Source of the DNA: Sternotherus odoratus
Lineage: Eukaryota > Chordata > Testudines > Kinosternidae
Length of the DNA: 64,000 bases
Reading direction: 5' to 3'
Assembly (NCBI GenBank): GCA_032164245.1
Contig: JAVMKO010000195.1
Coordinates: 62,001-126,000, forward strand
Part shown: piece by piece, positions 46,046 through 58,760 of the stretch
Position numbering within the stretch: position 1 is the first letter of the stretch
How the letters are laid out: the number at the start of each line of letters is the position of its first letter
Notes under the pieces: model-generated
Database searches by the model: none
Told to the model about the DNA's origin: nothing
The model's input: only the letters and a program-made list of their open reading frames with translations
Program-made: the position numbers and the translations under genes

Positions 46046-49000
46046 GAAAAGGGAAATCGCTCCAGGACTTCCTAGTGTGCCTGGGACTGGAGAGACACCA
46101 AAGCAGAAAACTCTCGCTGAACGACATCCTGGAAATTAACACGGAGTCGTTAGAAGACAGCAACCCTCGGACGTTAGGGGAGATCCCGTGGCATTTCCTC
46201 AGGAAGGTCATGGCTGTGAACGGGATGGCCAGACGCACAAGGCTGGGACCTGCTGCACCAGGTGACAATGGGATCAGCAAGGATGAGGAGGAACTCTTTG
46301 CTGTTATTCCTCCTATAAGCCCAGCCCCCAGCATGTGTGTGAACCCCCTGGATGTTCTCTGCGCCGTTCTGTGCTGCTCAGACACGTTCCTGCGGCAGGA
46401 GATCCTGCTGAAGATGTCCATGTGCCAGTTCGCCCTCCCCCTGCTGCTGCCTGCCCTGGACACCCCCACGTGCACGTTCCTGCTGTGGGCCATGCGGGAC
46501 ATCGTGAGGAAGTGGAGGCCGCTCTCCTTGCGAGAGACCCGGGGCTTCAGGGAGGAGAGCCTGGTACTCACGTCAGTGCCAACCTTTTCCTTCGTGCGGC
46601 TGGGGAGATGCAGCTTGTCCAAGTCCAAAATCCTTAACAAGGTCCTCAGCCCCCCCCAGCAGCAGCATGATTTCTTCATCCACCGGGACATGGAGTCTGG
46701 GAACGTCCCTCGGGAAATCACAGAGGGGTTGGTAGAGATCTCCTGGTATTTCCCCAGCGGGAGGGAGAGTTCGGATCCTTTCCAGGAGCCCATCGCGGTT
46801 ACTAACCTGCAAGGAGACATTGAGTCACACCAGCTGCAGTTCCGCTTTCTGGCAGAGGTCTCCTCAGCTGTGTTCATATTCGCTGACTACATCAGTGAGA
46901 GAAAATACGAACTCCTATCATCACTGCAGGGCTTGAGAACAAAATTCTGCTTCATTCTCAACCCCAGAATTACTAGAACCAGTAAAACTCAGGGATTCCT
47001 TAATAAACTGGCCCCACTGCGCAAGCTAAACCCATCCCAAGTGCTTGTGAAGGATAACACTGCAAATGGTTCAGACTTTGTGACAAGGCTGCAGGACACC
47101 TTAGCACAGCTGATGAAGCAGCCCCAGAGAGCAATGAGCATAGAGGACATGGCTGTGACAGCGCGTGAACTAGGATGTCAGGTAGACGAGGACTGTGAGG
47201 AATGTGAGGAAGCGAGAAAGAGAGCAGATGAAATCACTGGGGAAATAGAGGATGTTGTCAAGTACAAGGGCAGAGCACTGACGCTCCAAGGGGTTCCCTG
47301 GAAATGCCTGGCTGAGGTAGAAAGAGAACTCTGTCAAATGAAGCAGCAAGGGGAAACCCCCACAGAGATCTATAAATCGCAGCTGAGACGGAAATTGCTG
47401 GAGTTACGGAGCCAGCAGAATGGGCGTGATCTCACGGGCGGGATGGGGACATTTAAGGAATCACTAGAACAGCAGTGTCCAGTGAAAACACAGTACTTCC
47501 TGAAATGGATGAAATTCAGGTTGGATCACATTGCTAGGGAGAATCTTTCCAAACTGCGGGCTCAGTATAAGGAGACATGCAGGACTCCAGGCTATAGCCC
47601 CGAGCAGCTAGCAAAACTTGATGAATTAATTGCGGCCAGTTCCTTAGGGGTGGAGCATTTCATGCGGGAGTTGGGGCAGTTTTATGAGGCAGAACACTCC
47701 GTGTGTAAGGACAGCGAAATAGCCCAGAGCCAAAGGCGGTTCACCCATCTCCCAGGCATAGCCGCTGACCTGATGCTGAGCGGATTCGCTCTAGAGATCA
47801 TCGATGGAGACGCGTCCCACGTCCCTCTGCAGTGGGTGACAGATGTTCTGACTCAGCTCCATGCCAAGCTGGGGGGAAGGTCCAGGTTGCTGGTTCTGTC
47901 AGTGCTGGGAGTGCAGAGCACCGGCAAATCCACCCTGCTGAACTCCATGTTCGGCCTGCAGCTGGCAGTGAGCAGCGGCCGATGTACGCGAGGAGCCTTC
48001 ATGACGCTCATTAAAGTAGCAGAGAACTTTCAGCCGGAGCTGGGCTGTGACTTTATCCTGGTGATAGACGCAGAAGGTCTGAGAGCCCCTCAGCTGGCCA
48101 AGCTGGAGGACAGTTATGAACATGACAATGAGCTGGCCACACTGGTGATTGGGTTAAGCGACATAACGATCGTTAACATGGCCATGGAGAACACCAGCGA
48201 AATGAAGGACATTCTGCAAATCGTGGTCCATGCCTTCCTCAGGATGAAGGAAATAGGGCACAAGCCCAACTGTCAGTTTGTGCATCAGAACGTCAGTGAC
48301 GTGTCTGCCCACGAACAAAACATGAGGGACAGGAATCATTTCCTGGAGAATCTCAATGAAATGACCAACGCCGCAGCGAGGATGGAAAAACTAAACAGGG
48401 ATCTGACTTTTTCGGATATTATGGAGTATGATCCAGAAAAACACAACTGGTACATCCCTGGGCTGTGGCAGGGAGTCCCGCCCATGGCCCCAGTGAACCT
48501 GGGGTACAGTGAGAGCGTTTGTGAGCTAAAGAAATACTTGGTTGAATTTATGAGAAGCCGGACACCTAACAGAAAACCCAGGGACATCTCCCAGTTTATC
48601 AAGTGGGTGAGGAGTCTGTGGAACGCTGTGAAATACGAGAACTTCATCTTCAGCTTCAGAAACAGCCTGGTAGCTGAGGTCTATAACCAGCTGTCTCTGA
48701 GGTATTCGGAGTGGGAGTGGGAGCTCCGCAAGGAGATGCACCTCTGGGTATGTGGCCGAGAAATGGCAATTTGGAACCAGCCACCCGATGAACTAAATAA
48801 ACTAGATTCTGGAAACTTAAAACAGGAGGCCCAGGAAAAAGTGCAGCAAGGTGAGGAGAAGATTTTGTTTTGTTTACAGAGATACTTTGAAAGTGGAGCT
48901 AGAAACCAACACCTGATAGAAAAGTACAGAGAAGATTTTATCAGAAGAACAAAGAGCCTCAAGGCAGAACTGGAACGTTATTCAGTCAGCAAGTGTGAAG

Positions 49001-50739
49001 AAGCAATTCTTATTAAAAAAAGCTGGCATAAGATAGACAATATCCAGGCCGAGTACATGAGAATGACGGAAAAGAAAGTTGTCAGCCTTCTGGAAGATTG
49101 CAAGAGAAGAAAACGTAAACTTGAGACGGAGGAACTGGAGGTAGAATTTGAAGCGATGTGGAAGGAAGCAGTGTCTGAGTTAAAGCTCATCAGTTTAAAG
49201 AAACGCCAAGTTCCCCAAGATCTAGAATTCCAGCTGAGAAAGGACCTAGAGAATCAAGGGAGCACAGTCAGGCGGAAACTTCAGGAAGCAGGAAATCTGT
49301 GCAGCTACAGGATGAAATCTTTCACTGTGGACAATGAGTATTTGGATTTAACATGTTTCAGGGGCATGAGAGAATCGTTCACACAGGAATACCGGGACAA
49401 AGCAGAGGAACTTGCTCGTTCTTTAATGGACGAGTGCCATCGTTCTATCAAAGAGAAGGTGGGTTCCAGAGCGGACTATGATGAGACCTATGGCAGAGAA
49501 CTGCTGCAGATGATCAATGAGAGGCTTCAGCAGAAGGAGGTGCTAAACCTTCACATTAATGTTTCTTTTGAAATTGACCTGAAACTTTGTATTTTGGGGG
49601 AGGCAGCTCATGAATTTCAGAAGATGCATGAAAACTTTATCAAAGAAAACGATCCTCAGGAACGGCTGGAGAAACTGAAATCTCAGTATTTGTCCACATT
49701 TATAAACCTTTACCTGGAAAAGGATCCCTGCCAGCAGATAGCCTGGGATTTCTGTGAGCACTGTCTCAAACCTGCCCTGGCAGAACACGTTAACAAAAGA
49801 CTGGGAATCAGAATAGTCGATGGTACCAATGGTTACCACAGCCGGGCCTCCTTCCAGTTCTCTGTGCTACAGAAGCTGCTGGAGGAGATGGACTTTGACA
49901 ACTACATGAAATACATTAACGACTATGAAAGTTTTGTCAAAGCAGTGATATGGAGAGACATTTCAGATCACTATGGAAAGAGAGAAAGTGTGGAAGCTCT
50001 TGAAGCACAGATCCTGTCCACCATCATCAAGAAAGTCAGAGGATCTCTAGAGATGTCAGCAGATAAGGGAACTAGCACAGTCTCTGACTTTGTAGCAAAC
50101 CTTTGCAGGCTGTTACAGGAAGACCTAGTCCTCTCCAGAGACAGTTTGGAAATGACCCTCTTCCAATTTACAGTCAGAGCCGATTTCAGCCAGTTTTCTG
50201 CTGACATTCAGGACTCTCTGTCTGAGCTAGAGCTGAACTTGGCATCAGAATTTAAAGCTGTGAAGATAGAGGAGAAACTCTCCACGCTCCCGGTGAAGCC
50301 CCAGGACGAGCTCTTCAAGAAAGTGTTTGGCTGTGGGAAGCAGTGTCCGTTCTGCGGAGTCCCCTGTGAAGCAGAAGGCTCGACTCACAAGGTGCACTTT
50401 GCACCAATACATCGGCCCCGGGGACTGAGGCGAGGCAAGAATCACCTCACAAAAACACTTGACTATTCGTTATGCTCCTCTGATGTGGTCTCTAATGCTT
50501 TGTTTAGCAATTTGGATACAAAAGGGAAACTGGTTCCCTTCAGAGATTACCGCCAGCATTACCCAGATTGGCTCATTCAGCCAGACCCCAGCGCAGAGGC
50601 TTCTGATTATTGGAAGTTTGTTTTTAAAGAGTTTGCCATCAAGCATAAGGCTAAGCCAGCCGATCTCCCAGAAGACTGGTGGAAAATAACCAAGGAGCAG
50701 GCCCTGGAGAGCATTAAGGGCATGTATAGTATGCAATAA
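46046..50739 (+). CDS. URGCP-like: URGCP/VLIG-like very large GTPase (single giant exon)
   Basis: One uninterrupted exon of 4694 nt coding about 1564 residues and ending TAA. It is entered in phase 1 after a good acceptor. The start aligns with the GKSLQDFL...LGLE...KLSL motif of URGCP and VLIG; the next 500 residues closely resemble URGCP (NPLDVLCAVLCCSD, MSMCQFALPLLLP, EISWYFPSGRE, SSAVFIFADYIS). The G domain has G1 GVQSTGKST (near exon residue 630), G3 DAEG, and HQNVSDV at the G4 position. A long helical region follows, and the C-terminus has CPFCGVPC...HRP as in VLIG. It is longer than mammalian URGCP (about 930) and shorter than VLIG-1 (about 2400), lacking the VLIG N-terminal half. VLIG family members are interferon-induced cytosolic/nuclear GTPases. 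The initiation exon is not within this exon; see the fusion hypothesis with the B7-like gene upstream. Confidence 0.88.
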
Positions 50740-51837
50740 GCCAACACAGACAGAGTGTTCTTCCAAACACATTGGCGACTCACTATTATGCATGCAGCAA
50801 TGTGGTGAGTAACATGGAGGGTGGACCATATGAAGTAATATTGCAAGTGCAAAGGGGCTTGATACCACAATCTGTCTATTGCTGTTTGTGTCTGTATGTA
50901 GCAGGGTGCTGGCCAGAAACTGCTGAGCCAGAACCCTGCTCCCTCCAAACACAACAAGAGAAAAGCCTCTGCTAGCACCTTCCCTAGCAGAGAAGGTAAT
51001 TAGCCAGCAGGGTGTGGCCCTGGACTGAAGAGGACTTAATGAAAACCACCTGGCAGCCTACCAGGCAAGGTATAAGCCTGGCAGGCAGGCAGGAAGGAAG
51101 TCGGGGGAGGGAGGGAACAGGAAATAGAGTTGGAGAAGGTGGCTGTGCCTGAGCTAGCTGTTCCCCCAGGGCAGCCAAGCCCAGAGGTTTGTACTCTTGT
51201 AAATAGGTGGTAGGTTTTGCACTGAAGGGAAATAAAGGACACGGTTGCTAGCACCAAAGGGCTCCTGCCTGATTTTTGAGCAGGGCGAGCAAGAAGCGCG
51301 CTTACACTGTACGAGGGTCAGTAGGTCCGCCGAGCCCCTGGGGGCCTTGGGGAGCTACTGCCTCCCTAAAAGGCCTTGGTCATACCTTCCAGTTAGTGTC
51401 GGGAGATGCTGGCAAGAGTCTGTGATGAGTCCCTTGGGCGGGGGAGCGCCAGCGAGAGTGCCAGCGAGAGTCAGGGGTACACCTCACAGGCAAGGGGGCA
51501 CCAGCAGGAGTCAGGGTATTCTGCCGTGGGCAGCTCCGGCTCCCCCTCAACATCCACCTCTGGCAGGCCCTCACTGCTGGGCTCTGCTGGGCTGACAGGT
51601 CAGGTAACCCCAGTCCTTCCTCCAGGCTAGGATTTCCCTGGTCCAGGGCCTCCCCTGACTTGGCAGCAGGGTGTGGAGGGAGCAGCCAGCGTCTGCTCCT
51701 CTCTCCCTCTCTGGTGCTGCCCTGACTGAGCTAAGAGCCCCACCCTTTATACTTCCTGTTCCACCCCTCCTATTCCTGGGGGTGGAGCCAGCTTGGTCTG
51801 ACCCCACCCACTCAGCCTGAGAGTAAATAAAGTGTAA
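50740..51837 (+). repeat. 3' flank of the GTPase gene with LTR-like repeat
   Basis: Repeat-like from about 50880 (GTATGTAGCAGGGTGCTGGCC). AATAAA at 51231-51236 is a possible polyadenylation signal for the GTPase transcript, though it probably belongs to the repeat. Open frames here have no domain. Confidence 0.4.
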
Positions 51838-53848
51838 GAATGTAATAAGAAAAGCTAAAATGGAGTTTGAAGAACAGCTAGCCAAAAACTCAAAAGGTAA
51901 TAACAAAATGTTTTTTAAATATGTCAGAAGCAGGAAGCCTGCTAAACAACCAGTGGGGCCCCTGGATGACAGAGATACAAAAGGAGCACTTAAAGATGAC
52001 AGAGTCATTGCAGAAAAACTAAATGAATTCTTTGCTTCAGTCTTCACGGCTGAGGACGTTAGGGAGACTCCTAAACCTGAGCTGTCTTTTGTAGGTGACG
52101 AATCTGAGGTATTGTCACAAATTGAAGTATCAGTAGAGGAGGTTCTGGAACTCATTGATAAACTTAACTGTAACAAGTCACCGGGACCAGATGGCATTCA
52201 CCCAAGAGTTCTTAAAGAACTCAAATGTGAAATTGCGGCACTATTAACGAGGGTTTGTAACCTATCCTTTAAATCGGCTACTGTGCCCAGTGACTGGAAG
52301 ATAGCTAATGTAACGCCAATATTTAAAAAGGGCTCTAGAGGTGATCCTGGCAATTACAGACCAGTTAGTCTAACGTCCGTACCGGGAAAATTAGTTGAAA
52401 CAATAGTAAAGAATAAAATTGTCAGACACATAGAAGAGCATAAATTGTTGGGCAAAAGTCAACATGGTTTCTGCAAAGGGAAATCGTGTCTTACTAATCT
52501 ATTAGAGTTCTTTGAAGGGGTCAGCAAACATGTGGACAAGGGGGATCCGGTGGACATAGTGTACTTAGATTTCCAGAAAGCCTTTGACAAGGTCCCTCAC
52601 CAAAGGCTCTTACGTAAAGTAAGCTGCCACGGGATAAGAGGGAAGATCTTCTCATGGATTGAAAACTGGTTAAAAGACAGGGAACAAAGGGTAGGAATAA
52701 ATGGAACTTTTTCAGAATGGAGAGGGGTAACTAGTGGTGTTCCCCAAGGGTCAGTCCTGGGACCGATCCTATTCAACATATTTATAAATGATTTGGAGGA
52801 AGGGGTAAACAGTGATGTGGCAAAGTTTGCAGATGATACTAAACTGCTCAAAGTAGTAAGGACCAAAGCAGACTGTGAAGAACTTCAAAAAGATCTCACT
52901 AAACTAAGTGATTGGGCAACAAAATGGCAAATGAAATTTAATGTGGATAAATGTAAAGTAATGCACATTGGAAAAAATAACCCCAACTATACATACAATA
53001 TGATGGGGGCTAATTTAGCTACAACCAATCAGGAAAAAGACCTGGGAATCATTGTGGATAGTTCTCTGAAGGCATCCACGCAGTGTGCAGCGGCAGTCAA
53101 AAAAGCAAACAGGATGTTAGGAATCATTAAAAAAGGGATAGAGAATAAGTCGGAGAATATCTTATTGCCCTTATACAAATCCATGGTGCGCCCACATCTA
53201 GAGTACTGCGTACAAATGTGGTCTCCTCATCTCAAAAAGGATATACTGGCACTAGAAAAGGTTCAGAGAAGGGCAACTAAAATGATTAGGGGTTTGGAAC
53301 GGGTCCCATATGAAGAGAGATTAAAGAGGCTAGGACTTTTTAGCTTGGAAAAGAGGAGACTAAGGGGGGATATGATAGAGGTATATAAAATTATGAGTGG
53401 TGTGGAGGAAGTAAATAAGGAAAAATTATTTACTTGTTCCCAAAATAGAAGAACTAGGGGCCACTCAATGAAATTGGCGTGCAGCAGGTTTAAAACAAAT
53501 AAAAGGAAGTTCTTCTTCACACAGCGCACAGTCAACCTGTGGAACTCCTTACCTGAGGAGGCTGTGAAGACTAGGACTATAACAGGGTTTAAAAGAGAGC
53601 TGGATAAATTCATGGAGGCTAAGTCCATAAATGGCTATTAGCCGGGATGGGTAATGAATGGTGTCCCTAGTCTCTGTCTGTCAGAGGGGGGTGATGGATG
53701 GCAGGAGAGAGATCGCTCGATCATACCTGTTAGGTTCACTCACTCCGGGGCACCTGGCATTGGCCACTGTCGGTAGACAGGATGCTGGGCTAGATGGACC
53801 TTTGGTCTGACCCAGTATGGCCGTTCTTATGTTCTTATGAGAGAGTGG
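51838..53848 (+). mobile_element. CR1-type LINE with intact reverse transcriptase ORF
   Basis: An unbroken frame of 593 codons (51860-53641). It contains the endonuclease-RT linker (FFKYVRSRK), RT motifs [81 protein letters not shown] and the catalytic KFADDTKL, then [25 protein letters not shown] and a C-terminal FKRELDKFME. The 3' UTR ends GGTCTGACCCAGTATGGCCG then TTCTTATG repeats, a CR1 3' tail common in turtles. The endonuclease domain is missing (5' truncation), so it is not autonomous here, but the intact ORF suggests recent insertion. Confidence 0.92.
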
Positions 53849-54639
53849 ATCCTTCCCCTCTGGCTCGGGGGGAGGCCAGCCCTGGTTCCATACAGTGTCC
53901 TATGAAATGAAATCATTTTGACTAGGGCTGGCAGAAAAGAAAGGTGAAAATACTGCTGTCCTTTGAGCAATAGTCACAATCAGGACCTTTCAGGGTGGTT
54001 TCCATTCGGAGGAGAAGTCAGTGAGACAGAGTCAATACGTGCACACAATCTCTTTCCGTCATCAGCAGTAGGAACCAGCCCTGTCCCATGTACCCACTCA
54101 TCCCAGGGTCATGGTGTTTTAGGGCTGGTCTACACTTAAACATTAGATCAACCCAGCTGCATTGCTCAGAGCTGTGAAAAATTCACACCCCTGAATTGGG
54201 TAGTTAATCCGACACTCCCCAGTGTAGACATGGCTAGGTCCGTGTGTGAGTATGTTTGGGAAGGGGTGTCACTGTTGAAATCCCTGTGCCAGCAGTGGGC
54301 CCGGAGAGGTGTGTCATGGGGTCAGAGGGTGATGCTCTGAGACTGCTCCTCCCGGGGACAGTCAGGACACCGGGGTTCTCAGGGAGGGGTGGCCAATGTC
54401 AGAGCACAGGTGTCTGGGAGCCAGGACTCCTGGGTTCTGTCCCAACTTTGGGAGGGGAGTGGGGTCTGGTGGGTTAGAGCAGGGGGGGCTGGGAGCCAGG
54501 ACTCCTGGGTTCTCCCGGCTCGAGGGAGCGGGGGTGGGGAATGGGGTTTAGTGATGAGAGTGGACGGACTGTACCACACCCCAACTCTGGTGAAGCCTCC
54601 TCTCTGTGAGCGACTGTCTCCAGGGCAAGAATCTCACCC
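53849..54639. other. No gene recognised
   Basis: Intergenic. It contains two near-identical phrases (GGGAGCCAGGACTCCTGGGT at about 54417 and 54490) of a local duplication. Confidence 0.35.
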
Positions 54640-55229
54640 AGATTCCACCTTCCTGGGTCTGACCTCGGAGCATTCAGAACCTTCTGCCCCTCCGTGTGCT
54701 TCCCCCAGCAAGCCCGCCTGGGCGGGGTCCTGGGGGAGCCCATGGGTTCTGCACCCCAAATCCACAGTCAGACGTGACTCTCAACCAGCCGGGGAAACAG
54801 GAGGTTTATTAGATGACATGAACAGGGTTTCAAACAGAGCTTGTAGGTACAGAGAACAGGACCCCTCAGCTGCGTCCATCTTGGGGAGCAGGGAGGCCAG
54901 ACAACAACATCTGCGCCTCACTCCACGTCCCCAGCCAGCTCCCAAACTGACTAACTTTCCAGCCTTTCCTCTGGGCTTTGTCCCTTTCCGGAGCCAGGAG
55001 TCACCTGATCCCTTTATTCTCCAACACCTTCAGCTGGCGCCTTGCAGAGGGGAGGGGCCAAGGCCATCAGTTGCCAGGCTGGCCCTTTGCTCTGCAACAA
55101 TTACACACCCTTATCCCAGTCCTAGAGACTTAAGAAATGCACAGGGGAAACTGAGGCACTCACACAGAATTCAGAGAGAACATTAAGACAAGGTGTCCCT
55201 AGGAGCCATGGGGAGGGAGTGTCCGTCAC
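54640..55229 (-). repeat. Solo-LTR-like repeat, antisense, truncated start
   Basis: Begins within the family block TTCCACCTTCCTGGGTCTGA and ends near GTGTCCGTCACA. The first 150 bp of the canonical element are missing. Confidence 0.7.
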
Positions 55230-55481
55230 AGCCCCATCTCTGTCAGGCCACTGGGGGATTGTGGGGTGTTATGTGGGAGTCATGGGGAACCCCTAGCAAG
55301 GTGCAGGAAACCCACCATGCCAGTGGGGTCGCATAGCAATGTGACAACATGGGAATTTTCTGGACTAGTGTATTGCTATGAATCCTCTGCATGCCTCAAT
55401 TTCCCACTATACTTTGCCCTGCTACCTGGTGGGTGTAAAAGGGTTAAAACTCCTCTCAGGACAGAGCTGGGGTCTGTGATG

Positions 55482-56570
55482 ATATTGAAATAATGTGGGA
55501 TCATATAGATCATTGTTGTAACCAAGATCCTGTACTGGCCCCAAATCTTATGTAAAGGGGTCATATGAGGCAGGGGTCTCAAACTCAAATGACCGCATGA
55601 GGACTAGTGCACTGGACCGAGGGCTGCATCACTGACGCCCCCCCTCGCTGCTCCCACTCCACCCCTTCCATGAGGTCCCGCCCCTGCCCCGCCTCCTCCT
55701 CTGAGCACACAGCTTCCCGCTCCCTCCTGGAAAGCGCTAGGCACCCCCAACAGCTGTTTGGCAAACAAAGCAAGAGCAATATAGGAAATCCAGAGCTGGA
55801 AACACAAGCAAACAAATCGAATTGAACAAGAAATTACCAGCCTCAGATGATTCAAGATTTTTTCAAATATAATATGCTGATAAATCTGACAAATTTCAGC
55901 CCATCTCAGCCTAATATCAATTATAATTTTATAAAGTCTCCCTCTCCCAAACTGAGCCTCATAGCCCTGTTCCCCATCCCCACCCACCCCCGTAAGCCAG
56001 CTCCCTGTGCCCCATCCCCGAATCTCCACCCACTCACCCCTATTACCCAGCTCCCTGTTCCCCGAATCTGAGGCCAGGCTCCCCGCCGCCCTCCCGCCTC
56101 TCTCTGCGGGAGACTTACCGCTCCTGGCTGCCACTGCAGAGGGCTCCTGGGAAGCACCGCTCCAGCTTGTTCTTGTTCATTGAAGCCGTAGCAGCTGCGC
56201 CTGGAAGCTGGGGCTCGGCAGCCGCCCAGCCAGGCAGCTTCTGACCCATCCCTCCCGGAAACTGCTATGGGAGGGCATCAGGGAGCTTGGCGGGCCGCAG
56301 GGAAGGGCTTTGCGGGCTGCATACGGCCCATGGGCCGCACATTTGAGACCCCTGCTATAAGGTGTCTACGACCAGGTTATGGTTTGCTGATTATGACTAT
56401 GCCATTGGTATGTGTGGATCATTTTGTATGTGACGTTATGAATATTGGTTCTTCTGTCTGTAGCTCAAAGTTATGTTCTGCAGCTGGGTAACATTCCAGA
56501 CCACTTGGTTTTAGCTCTCCCTAGCTGGCTTGATGGCCCATTAAGAACCATCAGCTAGACAATGGACCCA
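55482..56570 (+). repeat. TGTCACGTTACTGAAAT-type repeat, copy 3, split by MITE
   Basis: Left part 55482-55570 (GATATTGAAATAATGTGGG...) and right part 56363-56570 (GTGTCTACGACCAGGTTATG...) join to match the repeat at 9979. The gap is filled by the element at 55571-56354. Confidence 0.7.
55571..56354. mobile_element. hAT-type element nested in an older repeat
   Basis: Ends CAGGGGTCTCAAACTC and CACATTTGAGACCCCTG are inverted repeats. Flanking octamers ATATGAGG and CTATAAGG match 6 of 8. No transposase ORF. The interior has the GGGCCGCA phrasing of nonautonomous hAT elements. Confidence 0.75.
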
Positions 56571-56636
56571 TTAAGGGAAGGCGGAGGTAGCCTGTGTCTT
56601 AGCGAGGGGCCATTCTTGTGTTCCACAGCTGGGGGC

Positions 56637-57416
56637 TGTCACGGAGCGCCCGGGTGATGGTCTGGAACCGCTCCCTAGGAAGCCAGACTGGACTCCGGGT
56701 GGAGGGCCCCTTCTCCGTACACAGCCTGTGTCCCAGGCCAGGAGCTTCAGGGGTACCCACTTCCACCCTCCTGGGGTCTGACCTCGGAGCATTCAGCACC
56801 TTCTGCCCCTCCGTGTGCTTCCCCCAGCAAGCCCGCCTGGGCGGGGTCCTGGGGGAGCCCATGGGTTCTGCACCCCAAATCCACAGTCAAACGTGACTCT
56901 CAGCCAGCCAGCAGAATAGACGGTTTATTTGAGATGTCAGGAACCATCCACTTCACAGCTTTTTAGTCCAAACAGGGTCCATTCAGTCAGCCTTTCTGGG
57001 AAGCCAGGAGGTGAGCCCCAGATTCTGGGCTCCTGCTTCTTTCCCAGGTTTACTCGATGACTTCCATCTGGTCCAGCACAGACCATGCAGCGAAAGAGCG
57101 TGAGCCCTCCGCTGGATCCATCGAAGAGGAGAGAAGCCAGAGAGCCAAATGGCTTCTCTCCCTCTCCCAGCTCGACCCAGACCCAGACTGACTACTCCCT
57201 CTAGCCACTTCCTGCTCCTTTGTTCCTTTCCCGGGCTTCAGGTGTTACGTGACCTCCCTCCCCCACCTGGGGTCAGGTTACAGCTTCCAGGGATGCACAG
57301 AGGGGAGGGCGTTGCCTCCTTGCTTCCAGCATTAGCCCCTATCCCTTCACATAGACACTTAAGAAATGCATAGGGGAAACTGAGGCACACACACACAGTA
57401 CTCCCACTTCGTCACA
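56637..57416 (-). repeat. Solo-LTR-like repeat, long subfamily, perfect target duplication
   Basis: TGTCACGGAG to CTTCGTCACA, 780 bp, flanked by GGGGC on both sides (56632-56636 and 57417-57421). It carries the extra block shared with the copies at 1165 and 40980. Confidence 0.85.
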
Positions 57417-58560
57417 GGGGCCTAGCACCGATCCTGTAGGTCTGGGACAGGCAGACGTGGGGGGACCCTAGCAGGACCCCCACTCTATCAGCAGGGTGCC
57501 ATAGGGTGTGTGGAACCAGACAGGGTGCCGGATACATGGCATGTGGGGTGGTTTCTGTGAGTGCAGGGCCTGGAGGGGTCTGTCCCTGGGGTGGGTGCAG
57601 GGGAGCCATTGCCTGCAGCACCCTCCCCCCCCCCCCCGGCGTCTGAGGGTAGAAGGAGGGAGGAAGGAACAATTGCCCCGACTCCTCCAGGCTGGCTGGG
57701 GTGGAAGCACTGGGGGGTAGTGCCCCAGATTCCCCACATGAGGGGAGCATTGGACGGCTTCAGCCTGCACAGCCCTCTGTCCCACAGACGGGCGAATGGA
57801 TGGCTTAGGGTTACTATATTTCAGGTTCCCCAAGAAAGGGCACTGCGGGGGGAAGACAGAGGAGCTGTAGGGGGACCTGGGGACTAGGGGAGGGGGCTAT
57901 ACCTGTGGGCAGAGCCTGCCACGGAGCCCACCCTTTGTGGGGCTTCCCTTGTGGCCCCCAGCTGGTAACCCCTGACCCCGGTGGTCAAAGCTCCCCACTA
58001 GCCTTCCCCCCCCCAGCGCTCAGGCCGGGTCGGGGCGTCCCACGTGGCACCGAGACACCCCGGCCACGGCTGACCACGTGGCTCCGGACACGGCCTGGCC
58101 CGGCGCTCACGCCCAGCCTCTCCGGGGCCAGGCTGCCCAGCTGGGAGGGGCGTCGAGGGAACCCGGCCCCGGTGCAGACACCGGGAGCCGTGGGGCCGGG
58201 ATCTGAGCCTGGTCTCGGACATCCAGTGCCCAGCGGCCCCACGGCCCGGGACTGAACCGTGGCCTGGGGGTCGGACCCCCGGCGGGGGGCAGCGGCTGAT
58301 GGAACGGACTGACGGGTTCACAGGGCGGCCGGGGTCCTGGCAGGACTCCCGGTCGGACTCACCGGTGCCCCAGACCCCACGTGAGGGGACGTCGGGGCCG
58401 CTCCGGCCGGCAGAGCCCCCCTGTCCCACGGGGCCGGCTGAGGTAATGGGGTGAACGGCCCCACCCCCTCCCGGTACCCCGCCCCCGACGGCCTCAGCCG
58501 CCCCTCCCCCGCTCCCCTCAGCCGCTCTGGAACCAACTGCCACAGACCCCTCCGGGTCCC
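57417..58560. other. GC-rich intergenic DNA, no gene recognised
   Basis: Contains a poly-C run near 57628. Overlapping open frames on both strands follow from high GC content. No exon is supported. Confidence 0.4.
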
Positions 58561-58569
58561 GCCCTGCCC

Positions 58570-58760
58570 CCCCTGACCACCATGGAACCTTCCAGGCCCC
58601 GACCTCCCCCCTCGACCACCATGGAATCTTCCGGGCCCCGACCTCCCCCCTCGACCACCATGGAATCTTCTGACCTCGACTTCCCCCCTGCTCGACCACC
58701 ATGGACCCTTCCGAGCCCCAATATCCCCCCCTTGGCCACCATGGAACCTTCCAGGGCCGG
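58570..58760. repeat. Minisatellite, about five units of about 38-41 bp
   Basis: Units built on GACCACCATGGAATCTTCC followed by a GCCCCGACCTCCCCCCTC-type block. They give repeated Pro/Ser/Met peptides in shadow frames (for example TTMESSGPRPPPS), which are not taken as coding. Confidence 0.8.
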
